Program-made: the position numbers and the translations under genes
NCBI GenBank assembly: GCA_946480835.1
Contig: CAMLLC010000010.1
Coordinates: 15,420 to 79,419 of the forward strand
DNA length: 64,000 nt
Origin: Entomomonas sp945283395
GTDB taxonomy: Bacteria; Pseudomonadota; Gammaproteobacteria; Pseudomonadales; Pseudomonadaceae
Reading direction: 5' to 3'
In this document: piece by piece, positions 18,108-26,873 of the stretch
Layout of the letters: the number at the start of each line of letters is the position of its first letter
How positions within the stretch are numbered: position 1 is the stretch's first letter
The notes under the pieces: model-generated
What the model saw: only the letters and a program-made list of their open reading frames with translations
Databases searched by the model: none
Told to the model about the DNA's origin: nothing

Positions 18108-18425
18108 ATGGACTTTCTAATAAATTCACTCAGGGAAACTCGACTACATCATAAATTTTTTAAAATAAAACTTATCTCAAAAAATTTCATGCCGTTGAAA
18201 GCTGCTATTTTTAACATTAAACTAATATATGGAATAATTAACAAGTTAGTTTCCTTTTACTTAGCTACATTTGTAAATCTAGTATTTTCAATAAACTTTT
18301 TCTACCTTTTGTCTTATTTTTATCAGAGCCAATTAGTAGATAACTTCTCAAGCAAAAAGCTAACAAGCACTAATCAAATAGCTTTAAATAGCGCCCCTAT
18401 TAGGCGTAACGCAAGTAATTATTGA
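18108..18425 (+). CDS. Doubtful 105-residue ORF, unrecognised
   Basis: An open frame between yheV and the GlpM gene, rich in Phe, Leu, Asn and Lys. It has one possible membrane segment (about residues 42-70, containing LATFVNLVFSINFFYLLSYF) and a basic N terminus. I do not recognise it. The composition is what AT-rich noncoding DNA would give and the ribosome binding site is weak, so it may not be a gene. In its favour, it fills the gap in the same direction as its neighbours and ends 9 bases before the next start. Confidence 0.25.
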   Translation: MDFLINSLRETRLHHKFFKIKLISKNFMPLKAAIFNIKLIYGIINKLVSFYLATFVNLVFSINFFYLLSYFYQSQLVDNFSSKKLTSTNQIALNSAPIRRNASNY

Positions 18426-18434
18426 GAGGATGCT

Positions 18435-18773
18435 ATGACTTCGTTAATCCTGAAATGCATAATGGGTGTTATTGCAGTACTTTTAATAGCAATTTTAGCT
18501 AAATCTAAAAGTTTTTATATTGCAGGTCTAGTGCCATTATTTCCAACTTTTGCATTAATTGCCCACTATATTGTAGGCACGGAACGTACTAGCAGTGATT
18601 TGAAAGCCACTGCATTGTTTGGTTTATTTTCGCTTATCCCTTATGCTATTTACCTGTTAGCAGTTTACTGGCTTAGTATTAAAACATCATTAGCTATAAC
18701 CTTAATGATGGCTACCATTGCTTGGGTTATAACGGCTATTATCTTATTAATTATATGGCAATATTTTCACTAA
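18435..18773 (+). CDS. glpM: GlpM-family membrane protein
   Basis: A 112-residue protein with four predicted membrane segments. The stretch SKSFYIAGLVPLFPTFALIAHYIVGTER (residues 24-51) is almost the signature of the Pseudomonas GlpM family. GlpM was originally linked to alginate production and glycerol metabolism in P. aeruginosa; its biochemical role is not established. GAGG lies 5 bases before the ATG. The large sensor kinase gene follows 44 bases downstream. Confidence 0.85.
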   Translation: MTSLILKCIMGVIAVLLIAILAKSKSFYIAGLVPLFPTFALIAHYIVGTERTSSDLKATALFGLFSLIPYAIYLLAVYWLSIKTSLAITLMMATIAWVITAIILLIIWQYFH

Positions 18774-18817
18774 AATGAGCAGTATTTAACTAACCTCCAT
18801 CTATAAAGGGGCATTGT

Positions 18818-21800
18818 ATGTCTTGGTACAGTTGTATGATTATTATCACCTTAGTAATTTACGCTGTATTACTTTATGGTTCTAGTATTTATGGCTTCAT
18901 TCGTGCTTATCCACTAACTGCTACTTCAAGAAAACTGCTTTATAGTTTATCCCTTACTATGTATGGTAGCGCTTGGGTATTCTTTGGAATGGCAGAGAAA
19001 TCTAATCACCCACTCTGGGATATATTACCCCTATTTCTAGGACCTTTTATTATTTTCATTTTCTTTTACCGAATTTTTAGTAAAATTCTCATCATAAGCC
19101 AACAAGAAAATGTCACTTCAATTCCCGATTTTATTGCTAAACGTTATGGCAATTCAAGATTACTAGCTATTTTAGTATCTCTACTTTACGTACTAGCTTT
19201 TACTCCTTATATCACCTTACAAATAAAAGCGCTCATAGACATCATTTCTTTGGTACTACAACAAAGTGATTTCTATTCTGTTGAAACAGAGATTTACCTT
19301 ACCCTTATTGTCCTACTAAGCTTAGGATTACTGATTGTTATCATAGCAGGTAGACAAGCTAACATTGTTGAATATCAATACAAAAGTTTATTATTTACTT
19401 GCGCTACAGGGGCTATATTAAAATTAATAGCTTTTATCATGGTTGGCTTATTAGCCTGTAAATTACTTTATCAAGGCTTAGACTATCATGGACAAATTTT
19501 TACTTTTGCCACTTTTCAACAAGTATTTATAAATGATAAACCTAATATACCAGACTTAGTAGTACAAATACTGACAGTAATGATAGCTATTATTTGCTTA
19601 CCCAATATATTTCAAACAGGGGCAACTAAAGCGCAAAAAACTCAAGATTTAGCTACCATTCATTGGTTCTTACCCCTCTATTTCTTATTGGTGATTGCCT
19701 GTATTATTCCTATTATCATAGTGGGTAATCTAATAACACCTAGTATAGGCCAAAATTATTGGCTCATTACTTTGCCTATCCAAAAATCCTCCACCTTATT
19801 TACTTTAATTACCTTATTAGGAGGTTTTGCAGCGATTGTTGGAACTACCATTGCTTGCTGCTTTGCTTTATCAAGAATGGTCACTAACCATATCCTCATC
19901 AACTGTCAATCTAACATATTATCTAAAGTTTCTTTTTCACAACTTCAAGCCTTACGCTGGTTAAGCATTATCCTCATTTTAGCGCTAGCTATGGGCTGTT
20001 ATATGTGTTTATCAGTTAATATTCCCTTAAATACTATAGGATTAGTAGCTTTTGCTGGTATCATCCAATTAATTCCAGCTATGACCGGTGCTCTGTATTG
20101 GAAATTAGCTAGCAAACTTGCTGTCATTATTGGCTTATTAGTAGGAACTGGCATTTGGTTTGTTACTCTTTTTTTACCTTTATTACTTCATCAAACTTTA
20201 GATAAATTTGTCACTGCCTCTTTACTAGAATGGCTACAACTCTTATTACCTTTCAAACTTTCTTATATCAACTTTTGTACAGCAATCTCTTTATTAAGTA
20301 ACTTTTGTTGTTTTATCTTCTTTTCACTACTTTCTAAAAAAAGAGTAACAGAACATTGGCAAGCTACCAAATTCATCAATCAAGATTCAACCCTTCCTGC
20401 TAATAATTTATTTGTTGTTAAGCTAGAGGATCTGATTTTACTTGTTTCACGCTTCATTGGAGAAAAAAAGACGCTTGAACTCTTTACCGATTTTGCCCAA
20501 AAACGAGAAATTTCGTTAGAACCTTCAAGTAGAGCAGATCAACAATGGATCTTTTATACAGAGCACCTATTAGCTGAAAGACTTGGCTCATATACCGCAA
20601 GGGCCATGGTCAAATCAGCTCTTGAAGGTCGAGACATGCAGATGGAAGATGTGTTTTTAATAGTAGATGAAGCATCAGAAGTTTTGCATTTCAATAGAAT
20701 GTTATTACAAGGAGCATTAGAACATATCACCCAAGGCATTAGTGTTATAGACAAATCGTTACATTTAGTAGCGTGGAACAAACGCTATGTTGATTTATTT
20801 GATTATCCTGAGGGATTTATCCAAGTAGGCCGACCTATTGCTGATATAATTTACTATAATGCAAAGCGAGGTATGTGTGGCAAAGGCAATCCTGAAGAGC
20901 ATGTTATCAAACGATTAAGCTGGTTATCCCTAGGCCAATCCCATACTTCAGAGCGACTGTTCCCAAACGGACGAGTAATAGAAATGATAGGAAATCCCAT
21001 GCCCGGTGGTGGCTTTGTAACTAGCTTTACCGATATCACAGCATTTAGGCAAGCCGAACAATCCTTACAACAAATTAATGAAAGTCTGGAACAAAGAGTT
21101 AAAGAGCGTACTAAAAAACTATCTGAGCTTAACACTGCTTTGGTAGAAGCTAAAAGTTATGCAGAACAAGCTAATGAATCAAAAACTAGATTCTTGGCCG
21201 CCGTTAGCCATGATCTTATGCAACCGCTCAATGCTGCACGATTATTTTCTGCCTCATTATCACAAGAACTGCTACCAAACACTGCTAGAGATTTAGTCAA
21301 TCATCTAGAATCCTCCTTGCACTCAGCAGAAGAACTCATCTCAGATCTACTAGACATGTCTCGGTTAGAAAGCGGTCGAATTACCCCTAAGATACAAGTA
21401 GTAGCGCTTAATGACTTATTTGATACCCTCAATATGGAGCTATCAGCCTTAACACCTAAAGATATTACATTCAAAGTGCATAATTGCAGCCTATTTGTAA
21501 AAACCGATGGTAAACTATTAAGACGCATTATTCAAAACTTCCTAACCAATGCCTTTAGATATGGCGATGGGCGAGTTGTATTGGGGGCAAGAAGACTCAA
21601 AGGCCAAGTTCGTATCGAAGTATGGGATCAAGGACCAGGAATACCAAAAGACAAACAAAAAGTTATCTTCGAAGAATTTAAAAGATTAGATAGCCATCAG
21701 ACTAGAGCAGAAAAAGGGCTAGGCTTAGGTTTAGCCATTGCCGATGGATTTTGTAAGCTACTCAATCATTCTTTATCAGTAAACTCATGGTTAGGCAAAG

Positions 21801-22285
21801 GTAGTGTCTTTAGTGTAACCGTTCCTATTGATGAAACACCACTCATTCTTAATACTACCCAACTTGATGAAATGTTGAGAGAAACATCTAATATCGACCT
21901 GAAAGAAAATTCAGATATTAGTATACTTTGTGTTGACAATGAACAATCCATTTTAACTGGTATGGAAACATTACTCAGCCGGTGGGGTTGTCAAGTAATT
22001 ACGGCGCTTAATCAACAGCAATGTGCACAAGCATTAGCAAAAGGCATTAAACCTCAACTATTACTAATAGACTATCATTTAGATGATGGCTATACGGGCA
22101 TTGAACTTATTCAATGGCTCAGAGAACAGCTTCATGATCCTCTATTACCAGCTATTATCATCAGTGCTCATTATTCACCTGATGTCATTGAAAAAATAAC
22201 AGCTGCGCGCTTAGAACAGATAAGAAAACCTATTAAACCTGCCGCACTAAGAGCGTTAATTAGCCGTTATGTTTCACTAAAATAA
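18818..22285 (+). CDS. Hybrid sensor histidine kinase with N-terminal sodium/solute symporter domain (CrbS/MxtR type)
   Basis: A 1155-residue fusion. Residues 1 to about 500 are a multi-span sodium:solute symporter-like domain. A linker (about 535-630) leads to a PAS domain (ALEHITQGISVIDKSLHLVAWNKRYVDLF) near 635-745. A coiled coil precedes the HisKA box AAVSHDLMQPLNAARLF around 795, then HATPase motifs (NFLTNAFRYGDG, WDQGPGIP, GLGLGLAIADGF). The C-terminal receiver domain has the phospho-acceptor in LLIDYHLDDGYTG and the lysine in IRKPIKP. This architecture matches Pseudomonas CrbS/MxtR, which with CrbR controls acetate and carbon metabolism. No separate response regulator gene lies beside it. 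The start has GGGG at a good spacing. Confidence 0.9.
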   Translation: MSWYSCMIIITLVIYAVLLYGSSIYGFIRAYPLTATSRKLLYSLSLTMYGSAWVFFGMAEKSNHPLWDILPLFLGPFIIFIFFYRIFSKILIISQQENVTSIPDFIAKRYGNSRLLAILVSLLYVLAFTPYITLQIKALIDIISLVLQQSDFYSVETEIYLTLIVLLSLGLLIVIIAGRQANIVEYQYKSLLFTCATGAILKLIAFIMVGLLACKLLYQGLDYHGQIFTFATFQQVFINDKPNIPDLVVQILTVMIAIICLPNIFQTGATKAQKTQDLATIHWFLPLYFLLVIACIIPIIIVGNLITPSIGQNYWLITLPIQKSSTLFTLITLLGGFAAIVGTTIACCFALSRMVTNHILINCQSNILSKVSFSQLQALRWLSIILILALAMGCYMCLSVNIPLNTIGLVAFAGIIQLIPAMTGALYWKLASKLAVIIGLLVGTGIWFVTLFLPLLLHQTLDKFVTASLLEWLQLLLPFKLSYINFCTAISLLSNFCCFIFFSLLSKKRVTEHWQATKFINQDSTLPANNLFVVKLEDLILLVSRFIGEKKTLELFTDFAQKREISLEPSSRADQQWIFYTEHLLAERLGSYTARAMVKSALEGRDMQMEDVFLIVDEASEVLHFNRMLLQGALEHITQGISVIDKSLHLVAWNKRYVDLFDYPEGFIQVGRPIADIIYYNAKRGMCGKGNPEEHVIKRLSWLSLGQSHTSERLFPNGRVIEMIGNPMPGGGFVTSFTDITAFRQAEQSLQQINESLEQRVKERTKKLSELNTALVEAKSYAEQANESKTRFLAAVSHDLMQPLNAARLFSASLSQELLPNTARDLVNHLESSLHSAEELISDLLDMSRLESGRITPKIQVVALNDLFDTLNMELSALTPKDITFKVHNCSLFVKTDGKLLRRIIQNFLTNAFRYGDGRVVLGARRLKGQVRIEVWDQGPGIPKDKQKVIFEEFKRLDSHQTRAEKGLGLGLAIADGFCKLLNHSLSVNSWLGKGSVFSVTVPIDETPLILNTTQLDEMLRETSNIDLKENSDISILCVDNEQSILTGMETLLSRWGCQVITALNQQQCAQALAKGIKPQLLLIDYHLDDGYTGIELIQWLREQLHDPLLPAIIISAHYSPDVIEKITAARLEQIRKPIKPAALRALISRYVSLK

Positions 22286-22312
22286 AAAGGGTACCTAAAG
22301 GCACCCTTTTTA
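22284..22312. terminator. Bidirectional rho-independent terminator
   Basis: The stem AAAAAGGGT-ACC / GGC-ACCCTTTTT, with one internal mismatch and a TAAA loop, is flanked by A and T runs. It separates the convergent sensor kinase and GAPDH genes. Confidence 0.85.
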
Positions 22313-22329
22313 CTTATAGTTAACTAAAG

Positions 22330-23787
22330 CTAAGGCTTAGGTAAAGCTAGCCTTCTCACATTAGCAATATTTTCCACGATCCTAATCACTTGGGAGCTAT
22401 AGCCAAATTCGTTATCATACCAAACATAGACTACAGCATGATTAGCTGTACAGATAGTAGCTGCAGCATCTACAATACCGGCATGACGAGAGCCTATAAA
22501 GTCACTTGAAACTACCTCTGTTGAGTCAATAAAATCAATTTGTCTATGTAAATTAGAGTATAAGGAAATATCTCTAAGATAATTGTTTAACTCTTCCCTA
22601 GAAGTAGCTTTAGCTAAGTTTAGATTAAGAATGGCTAGCGAGACATCAGGGGTAGGAACTCTGATTGCGTTGCCCGTTAACTTACCTGCAAGCTCTGGTA
22701 ATGCTTTGGCAGCAGCAGTCGCGGCACCTGTTTCAGTAATTACCATATTAAGTGGAGCGCTGCGACCACGACGACTACCTTTATGGAAATTATCAATCAA
22801 ATTTTGATCATTCGTATAAGAATGCACTGTTTCTAAGTGACCATTATCAATCCCAAACTTATCATTGATAACCTTTAATACTGGCACTATAGCATTAGTA
22901 GTACAAGAAGCAGCCGATAAAATCTTATCTTCTTTGGTAATTAACTGATCATTTACGCCATATACAATATTTTTCAGTTTACCTTTACCTGGTGCTGTTA
23001 AAATTACTCTATCAACACCCTTACATTTTAAGTGTTGGCCTAAGCCCTCTTCATCGCGCCATTTACCAGTATTATCAATAACAATCGCATTATTGATACC
23101 ATACTGAGTATAATCTACACTACTAGGATCAGTTGAGTAAATAACTTTAATTAGATTACCGTTAACTATTAACGTATCATCTTTTTCATTAACTAAAACG
23201 GTTCCTTTAAAAGCACCATGTATTGAATCACGCCTTAGTAAATTAGCACGTTTCTCTAAATCATCAACCGAACCCTTTCGTACCACAATAGCTCTTAATC
23301 TCAACCCATCGCCAGCACCTGTCCTTTCGATCATAATGCGTGCTAATAATCGGCCTATACGACCAAAGCCATACAGCACAACATCTGTGCCAGTTGCTGT
23401 ATTAGGTTGTTTAGCAATTTGCTTATCAATAATTACCGCTAATTCTTTCCGTAAAAAATCTTTAACAGGTAAATTTTGTTGTTCTCTATATTTAACGGCT
23501 AACCGACCAAGATCTATAGTAGCTGATCCTAACTTCAACTCACTCATCACCTTCAACAAAGGGTAAGTTTCTTTGACAGTTAACTCCGCTTCGTCACCAA
23601 AACGATAACGCGTAGCCGCATGGGCTTGTAAAATAGCAATAACAGATTGATTAATTAGACTAAAACCGAAAATTGAGGTGATAACATGGTTATTACGATA
23701 CAACTGCCCCACTAAAGGAATCATTGTTTCAGCTAAAGCTTCCCGATCAGTCCACTTAGTAAGACATTCTTGCGCTGTTTGAGACAC
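22330..23787 (-). CDS. gap: Glyceraldehyde-3-phosphate dehydrogenase, long Pseudomonas-type form
   Basis: A 485-residue enzyme. A normal GAPDH (about residues 120-485) with Rossmann motif VVLYGFGRIGRLLARIM and catalytic cysteine in SAASCTTNAIVPVLKVI is preceded by a helical extension of about 120 residues (DREALAETMIPLVGQLYRNN). The extended form is typical of the second GAPDH of pseudomonads, which favours the gluconeogenic direction; the cofactor preference cannot be read here. I prefer the GTG at 23787, with GGAAGG 6 bases upstream, over the GTG at 23820, which has no ribosome binding site. The resulting length is closer to the family. Confidence 0.93.
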   Translation of the reverse strand: MSQTAQECLTKWTDREALAETMIPLVGQLYRNNHVITSIFGFSLINQSVIAILQAHAATRYRFGDEAELTVKETYPLLKVMSELKLGSATIDLGRLAVKYREQQNLPVKDFLRKELAVIIDKQIAKQPNTATGTDVVLYGFGRIGRLLARIMIERTGAGDGLRLRAIVVRKGSVDDLEKRANLLRRDSIHGAFKGTVLVNEKDDTLIVNGNLIKVIYSTDPSSVDYTQYGINNAIVIDNTGKWRDEEGLGQHLKCKGVDRVILTAPGKGKLKNIVYGVNDQLITKEDKILSAASCTTNAIVPVLKVINDKFGIDNGHLETVHSYTNDQNLIDNFHKGSRRGRSAPLNMVITETGAATAAAKALPELAGKLTGNAIRVPTPDVSLAILNLNLAKATSREELNNYLRDISLYSNLHRQIDFIDSTEVVSSDFIGSRHAGIVDAAATICTANHAVVYVWYDNEFGYSSQVIRIVENIANVRRLALPKP

Positions 23788-23882
23788 TAGGCACCTTCCA
23801 TTTTTTTCTAAAGGAAACACAGTGCCTATATTATGCCAAAATAATGGCTATTACTTCAATGACAAAGCAATAGCCCTATTCA

Positions 23883-24788
23883 TTAAATAATCCAAATGAT
23901 CCAAACTACCAAGGCTAATAACAGCCATTGTTCCAAATAATAACGGAAGCGACTTTGTTCTTTTATTCTTTTACTGCGTTCACGTATCTTATAGAGCAAA
24001 CCAAATGCTTTATTAATTCCACCGGTTTTATCACCATCGCGGTTTGGTGATGCAGCAGCAGCTACAATGTGTTTGCCAACCCAATGATTAAAGGCAGTAG
24101 CCCAACGGTATTTAAGTGGTCGATCCATGTCACAGAAGAAAATTAATCGCCTATGGTCAGTCATATTTTCTGCGTAATGGATATAGGTTTCATCAAAAAT
24201 AACCCCCTCACCATCTCGCCACGAATAACGCTCACCATCTACCTCAATAAAACATCTATCATCATTAGGTGTATCTAACCCTAAATGATAGCGTAATGAG
24301 CCTGCATAAGGATCCCTATGGGTCACTAATCTAGCCCCAGGGGGTAACTCGGTAAACATAGCTGCCTTAACAGTAGGGATATCACGTACTAATGCAGTAG
24401 TAAAAGGACATAATTCCATGGCAGAGGGATGACTTTCACCATACCATTTAAGATAAAATCTTTTCCATCCTTTCCGAAAAAACGAATTGAAACCAGCGTC
24501 ATTTAATTTATCAGAACCTTTGACGTTACCGGCCTCTAACAGCTTAATTCCTTCTTCTTTAATCTTTTGCCAATTTTCTTTATCTTCAAATACTTTTAAT
24601 TCAGGATAAATATCTGTTGAATAAAAAGGCTGGCTAGGTAGTTTAGAAGTCAAATAAAGAATACTATTAAGAGGTGCTAAAAAGGTTGAATGGTCTTTAA
24701 TTTGACGTTTCCATTTATGCCTTACACGACCACGATAATGAACAAATAAAACACTAGCAATCAACAGCGCAATAATAATTATCTTCAC
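23883..24788 (-). CDS. lpxO: Lipid A dioxygenase LpxO (aspartyl/asparaginyl beta-hydroxylase family)
   Basis: A 301-residue inner-membrane Fe(II)/2-oxoglutarate enzyme that 2-hydroxylates the secondary laurate of lipid A. It has one membrane segment at each end (IIIIALLIASVLFVHY and WLLLALVVWIIWII). The iron ligands are in LVTHRDPYAGSLRYHLGL and, further on, YIHYAENMTDHRRLIFF, whose arginine binds 2-oxoglutarate. All conserved parts are present and the length is normal. Together with the LpxL-type acyltransferase at 31.3 kb it suggests hydroxylated lipid A. Confidence 0.92.
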   Translation of the reverse strand: MKIIIIALLIASVLFVHYRGRVRHKWKRQIKDHSTFLAPLNSILYLTSKLPSQPFYSTDIYPELKVFEDKENWQKIKEEGIKLLEAGNVKGSDKLNDAGFNSFFRKGWKRFYLKWYGESHPSAMELCPFTTALVRDIPTVKAAMFTELPPGARLVTHRDPYAGSLRYHLGLDTPNDDRCFIEVDGERYSWRDGEGVIFDETYIHYAENMTDHRRLIFFCDMDRPLKYRWATAFNHWVGKHIVAAAASPNRDGDKTGGINKAFGLLYKIRERSKRIKEQSRFRYYLEQWLLLALVVWIIWII

Positions 24789-24897
24789 TTGTTATTCCTA
24801 CCTTTTAAAAGTCTAATCAATATTATCAACTAAGATGTTAGCTAGGACAAGGTACTCATTATTTCCTTGCATAGTTGAAATATTTATTCATTTCTTA

Positions 24898-25359
24898 TTA
24901 AATAATATGAGACTCTTTGGCCAAGGCATTAAAAATGACTAACCTTGACTTAAAGTCAACACCTTTATGATGATCGACAAAATAATTTGCTTGATGTTGT
25001 GCAACATAATTAAGCGTTTTAATAAGCTCGGGGTAAATAGCCACTAAATCGGCGGGGGCTATATGTAATTTATTTTCAACTAAACTAAATAAACCTTCGG
25101 CCGCTTTTGCTCTATCTTCATTTTGTAAGCCCCGTAAAGTCTCAGCCAGTTTTACATAATTAGCAAAGGCTAAACCATAATAATGAAATACCTTAGTTGG
25201 CATGAAGTGTAAGCCGTCTATACAGCGCCCCACAGATTCAACAAATAAAGAAGTTAAACTATTCGTGTCTTTACCCTCAAATAAATTATATGCTTCCAAA
25301 CAATCTATATCTTCTTGGTAATTTTCCCAATCAGATTCGGTTGGAATTTTATCAATCAC
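24898..25359 (-). CDS. Hypothetical protein, 153 residues
   Basis: I do not recognise this protein. It is soluble, predicted mostly helical, and acidic at the N terminus (ESDWENYQEDIDCLEAYNLF). The middle has aromatic residues and helices (FMPTKVFHYYGLAFANYVKLAETLRGL) and the C terminus is HHKGVDFKSRLVIFNALAKES. It starts with GTG at 25359, with AGGA at a spacing of 7, which argues for a real gene. It stands alone between lpxO and dtd with gaps of about 100 bases on each side. Confidence 0.7.
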   Translation of the reverse strand: MIDKIPTESDWENYQEDIDCLEAYNLFEGKDTNSLTSLFVESVGRCIDGLHFMPTKVFHYYGLAFANYVKLAETLRGLQNEDRAKAAEGLFSLVENKLHIAPADLVAIYPELIKTLNYVAQHQANYFVDHHKGVDFKSRLVIFNALAKESHII

Positions 25360-25444
25360 GGTTATTTCCTCTATTCTTCATTAATCATAAAAAATATTAG
25401 TTAACAATTTAGCTTAATATATTGGCCTAAACCAAAATTATAAT

Positions 25445-25882
25445 CTAGCTTTCTAGCAGAAATGTCACAGGCCCGTCATTAGTTAAAGCAACTTGCATAG
25501 ATGCTCCAAAACGGCCTGTTGCTACTTTAGCATGTTGTTTTTTTGCTTGCTCAACCAGATAATTATATAGACATTCCCCCAAGGCAGGAGAAGCAGCGCT
25601 GGAAAAACTTGGACGTAAGCCACTTTTAGTATCAGCCGCTAGAGTAAACTGCGAAACTATTAATAAACCGCCCTGCTCCTCTATTAAAGAACGATTCATT
25701 TTATCCTTTTCATCAGCAAACATCCGATAATTAAGCAATTTATATAATAACTTATCTGCATTGGCCTCACTATCATCTGGTTGTACGGCCACCAAGGCTA
25801 ACGTGCCCTGTGTTATGGCGCCAACTATTTGACCAGCAACAGTTACTTTAGCACTCGTTACCCGCTGAATTAACGCCCGCAT
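25445..25882 (-). CDS. dtd: D-aminoacyl-tRNA deacylase
   Basis: Hydrolyses D-amino acids mischarged on tRNA. At 145 residues it equals the E. coli enzyme. The start MRALIQRVTSAKVTV is canonical. The active-site motif SQFTLAADTKSGLRPSF and the Gly-cisPro loop (LTNDGPVTFLL) near the C terminus are present. The ATG at 25882 has AGGA 8 bases upstream and overlaps the pip stop region (the pip stop begins at 25886), so the two genes are translationally coupled. The in-frame 5-codon extension is discarded. The pip-dtd order is the same in Pseudomonas. Confidence 0.96.
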   Translation of the reverse strand: MRALIQRVTSAKVTVAGQIVGAITQGTLALVAVQPDDSEANADKLLYKLLNYRMFADEKDKMNRSLIEEQGGLLIVSQFTLAADTKSGLRPSFSSAASPALGECLYNYLVEQAKKQHAKVATGRFGASMQVALTNDGPVTFLLES

Positions 25883-25883
25883 T

Positions 25884-26852
25884 CTAAGCATCCTCAATAG
25901 GATTTAATAGATATTTTGCCATTTGATGGGTTGCCTTCACTAAAGCGTCTGTTACAGCTAACTCAAATGCAGAATGTCCAGCTTCCCTAATAATATTTAA
26001 CTCACTATTAGGCCATGCTTTGTGTAATTGCCAAGCGTTGTCTAACGGGCAAATTACATCGTAACGGCTATGCACAATAATACCGGGAATATGAGCAATT
26101 TTCGGCATATCCCGCAACAACTGGTTAGCTTCTAAAAAAGCATTATTTATAAAGTAATGGCATTCAATACGCGCCATTGACAAGGCTTTTTTGGTTTCTA
26201 AAAAACTATCAGCTATTTTTGGATTGGGGGCTAACGTGATTGTACTCCCTTCCCAACCTGACCAAGCTTTAGCTGCGTGTAATTGAGCTATCTCATCGTT
26301 ACCTGTTAATCTTTTATAATAGGCCTTAATCATCTCTCCTCTTTCTTGTACAGGGATAGGAGCTAGATAACTTTCCCAATAATCGGGAAACAATAAACTA
26401 GCCCCCTCTTGATAAAACCACTGTAATTCAGAAGGGCGACATAAAAAAATACCTCTTAATATTAAGCCTAATACCCTATCAGGGTGCGTCTGAGCATAAG
26501 CTAACGCTAAAGTAGATCCCCACGACCCACCAAATACCACCCATTTATCTATACCTAGCGTATTTCTAATAAGCTCTATATCTGCCACTAGATCCCACGT
26601 CGTATTATGCTCTAAACAAGCGTGGGGGGTGGAACTACCACATCCTCTTTGGTCGAAAGTAACAATACGATAAATGTTAGGGTCAAAAAATCTAGCACTA
26701 TTTTCATCGCAGCCACCACCTGGGCCACCATGTAAAAATAAGACGGCTAAACCCGTTCGCGAACCACTTTCCTCTATATGAAGAATATGTGGCTCTTGGA
26801 CTGCTAATTTGTGAGTGGCAAAGGGTTTAATTTCAGGGAAAAGAGTTTGCAT
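25884..26852 (-). CDS. pip: Prolyl aminopeptidase (alpha/beta hydrolase)
   Basis: Releases N-terminal proline from peptides. The catalytic serine is in the nucleophile elbow FGGSWGSTLALAYAQ around residue 108. The oxyanion loop HGGPGGGCDE and the late Asp and His (SRYDVICPL, REAGHSAFE) complete the triad. The protein has 322 residues from the third of three consecutive ATG codons (26852), which best fits AGGA at a spacing of 8. It overlaps dtd at its 3' end, forming a two-gene operon. Confidence 0.96.
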   Translation of the reverse strand: MQTLFPEIKPFATHKLAVQEPHILHIEESGSRTGLAVLFLHGGPGGGCDENSARFFDPNIYRIVTFDQRGCGSSTPHACLEHNTTWDLVADIELIRNTLGIDKWVVFGGSWGSTLALAYAQTHPDRVLGLILRGIFLCRPSELQWFYQEGASLLFPDYWESYLAPIPVQERGEMIKAYYKRLTGNDEIAQLHAAKAWSGWEGSTITLAPNPKIADSFLETKKALSMARIECHYFINNAFLEANQLLRDMPKIAHIPGIIVHSRYDVICPLDNAWQLHKAWPNSELNIIREAGHSAFELAVTDALVKATHQMAKYLLNPIEDA

Positions 26853-26873
26853 CATCATTATCCTAGTTAATTA

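Noticed and set aside
20554..21951. Minus-strand open frames inside the sensor kinase gene
   Set aside because: They are shadows of PAS, HisKA and HATPase coding sequence, with no start signals or family features.
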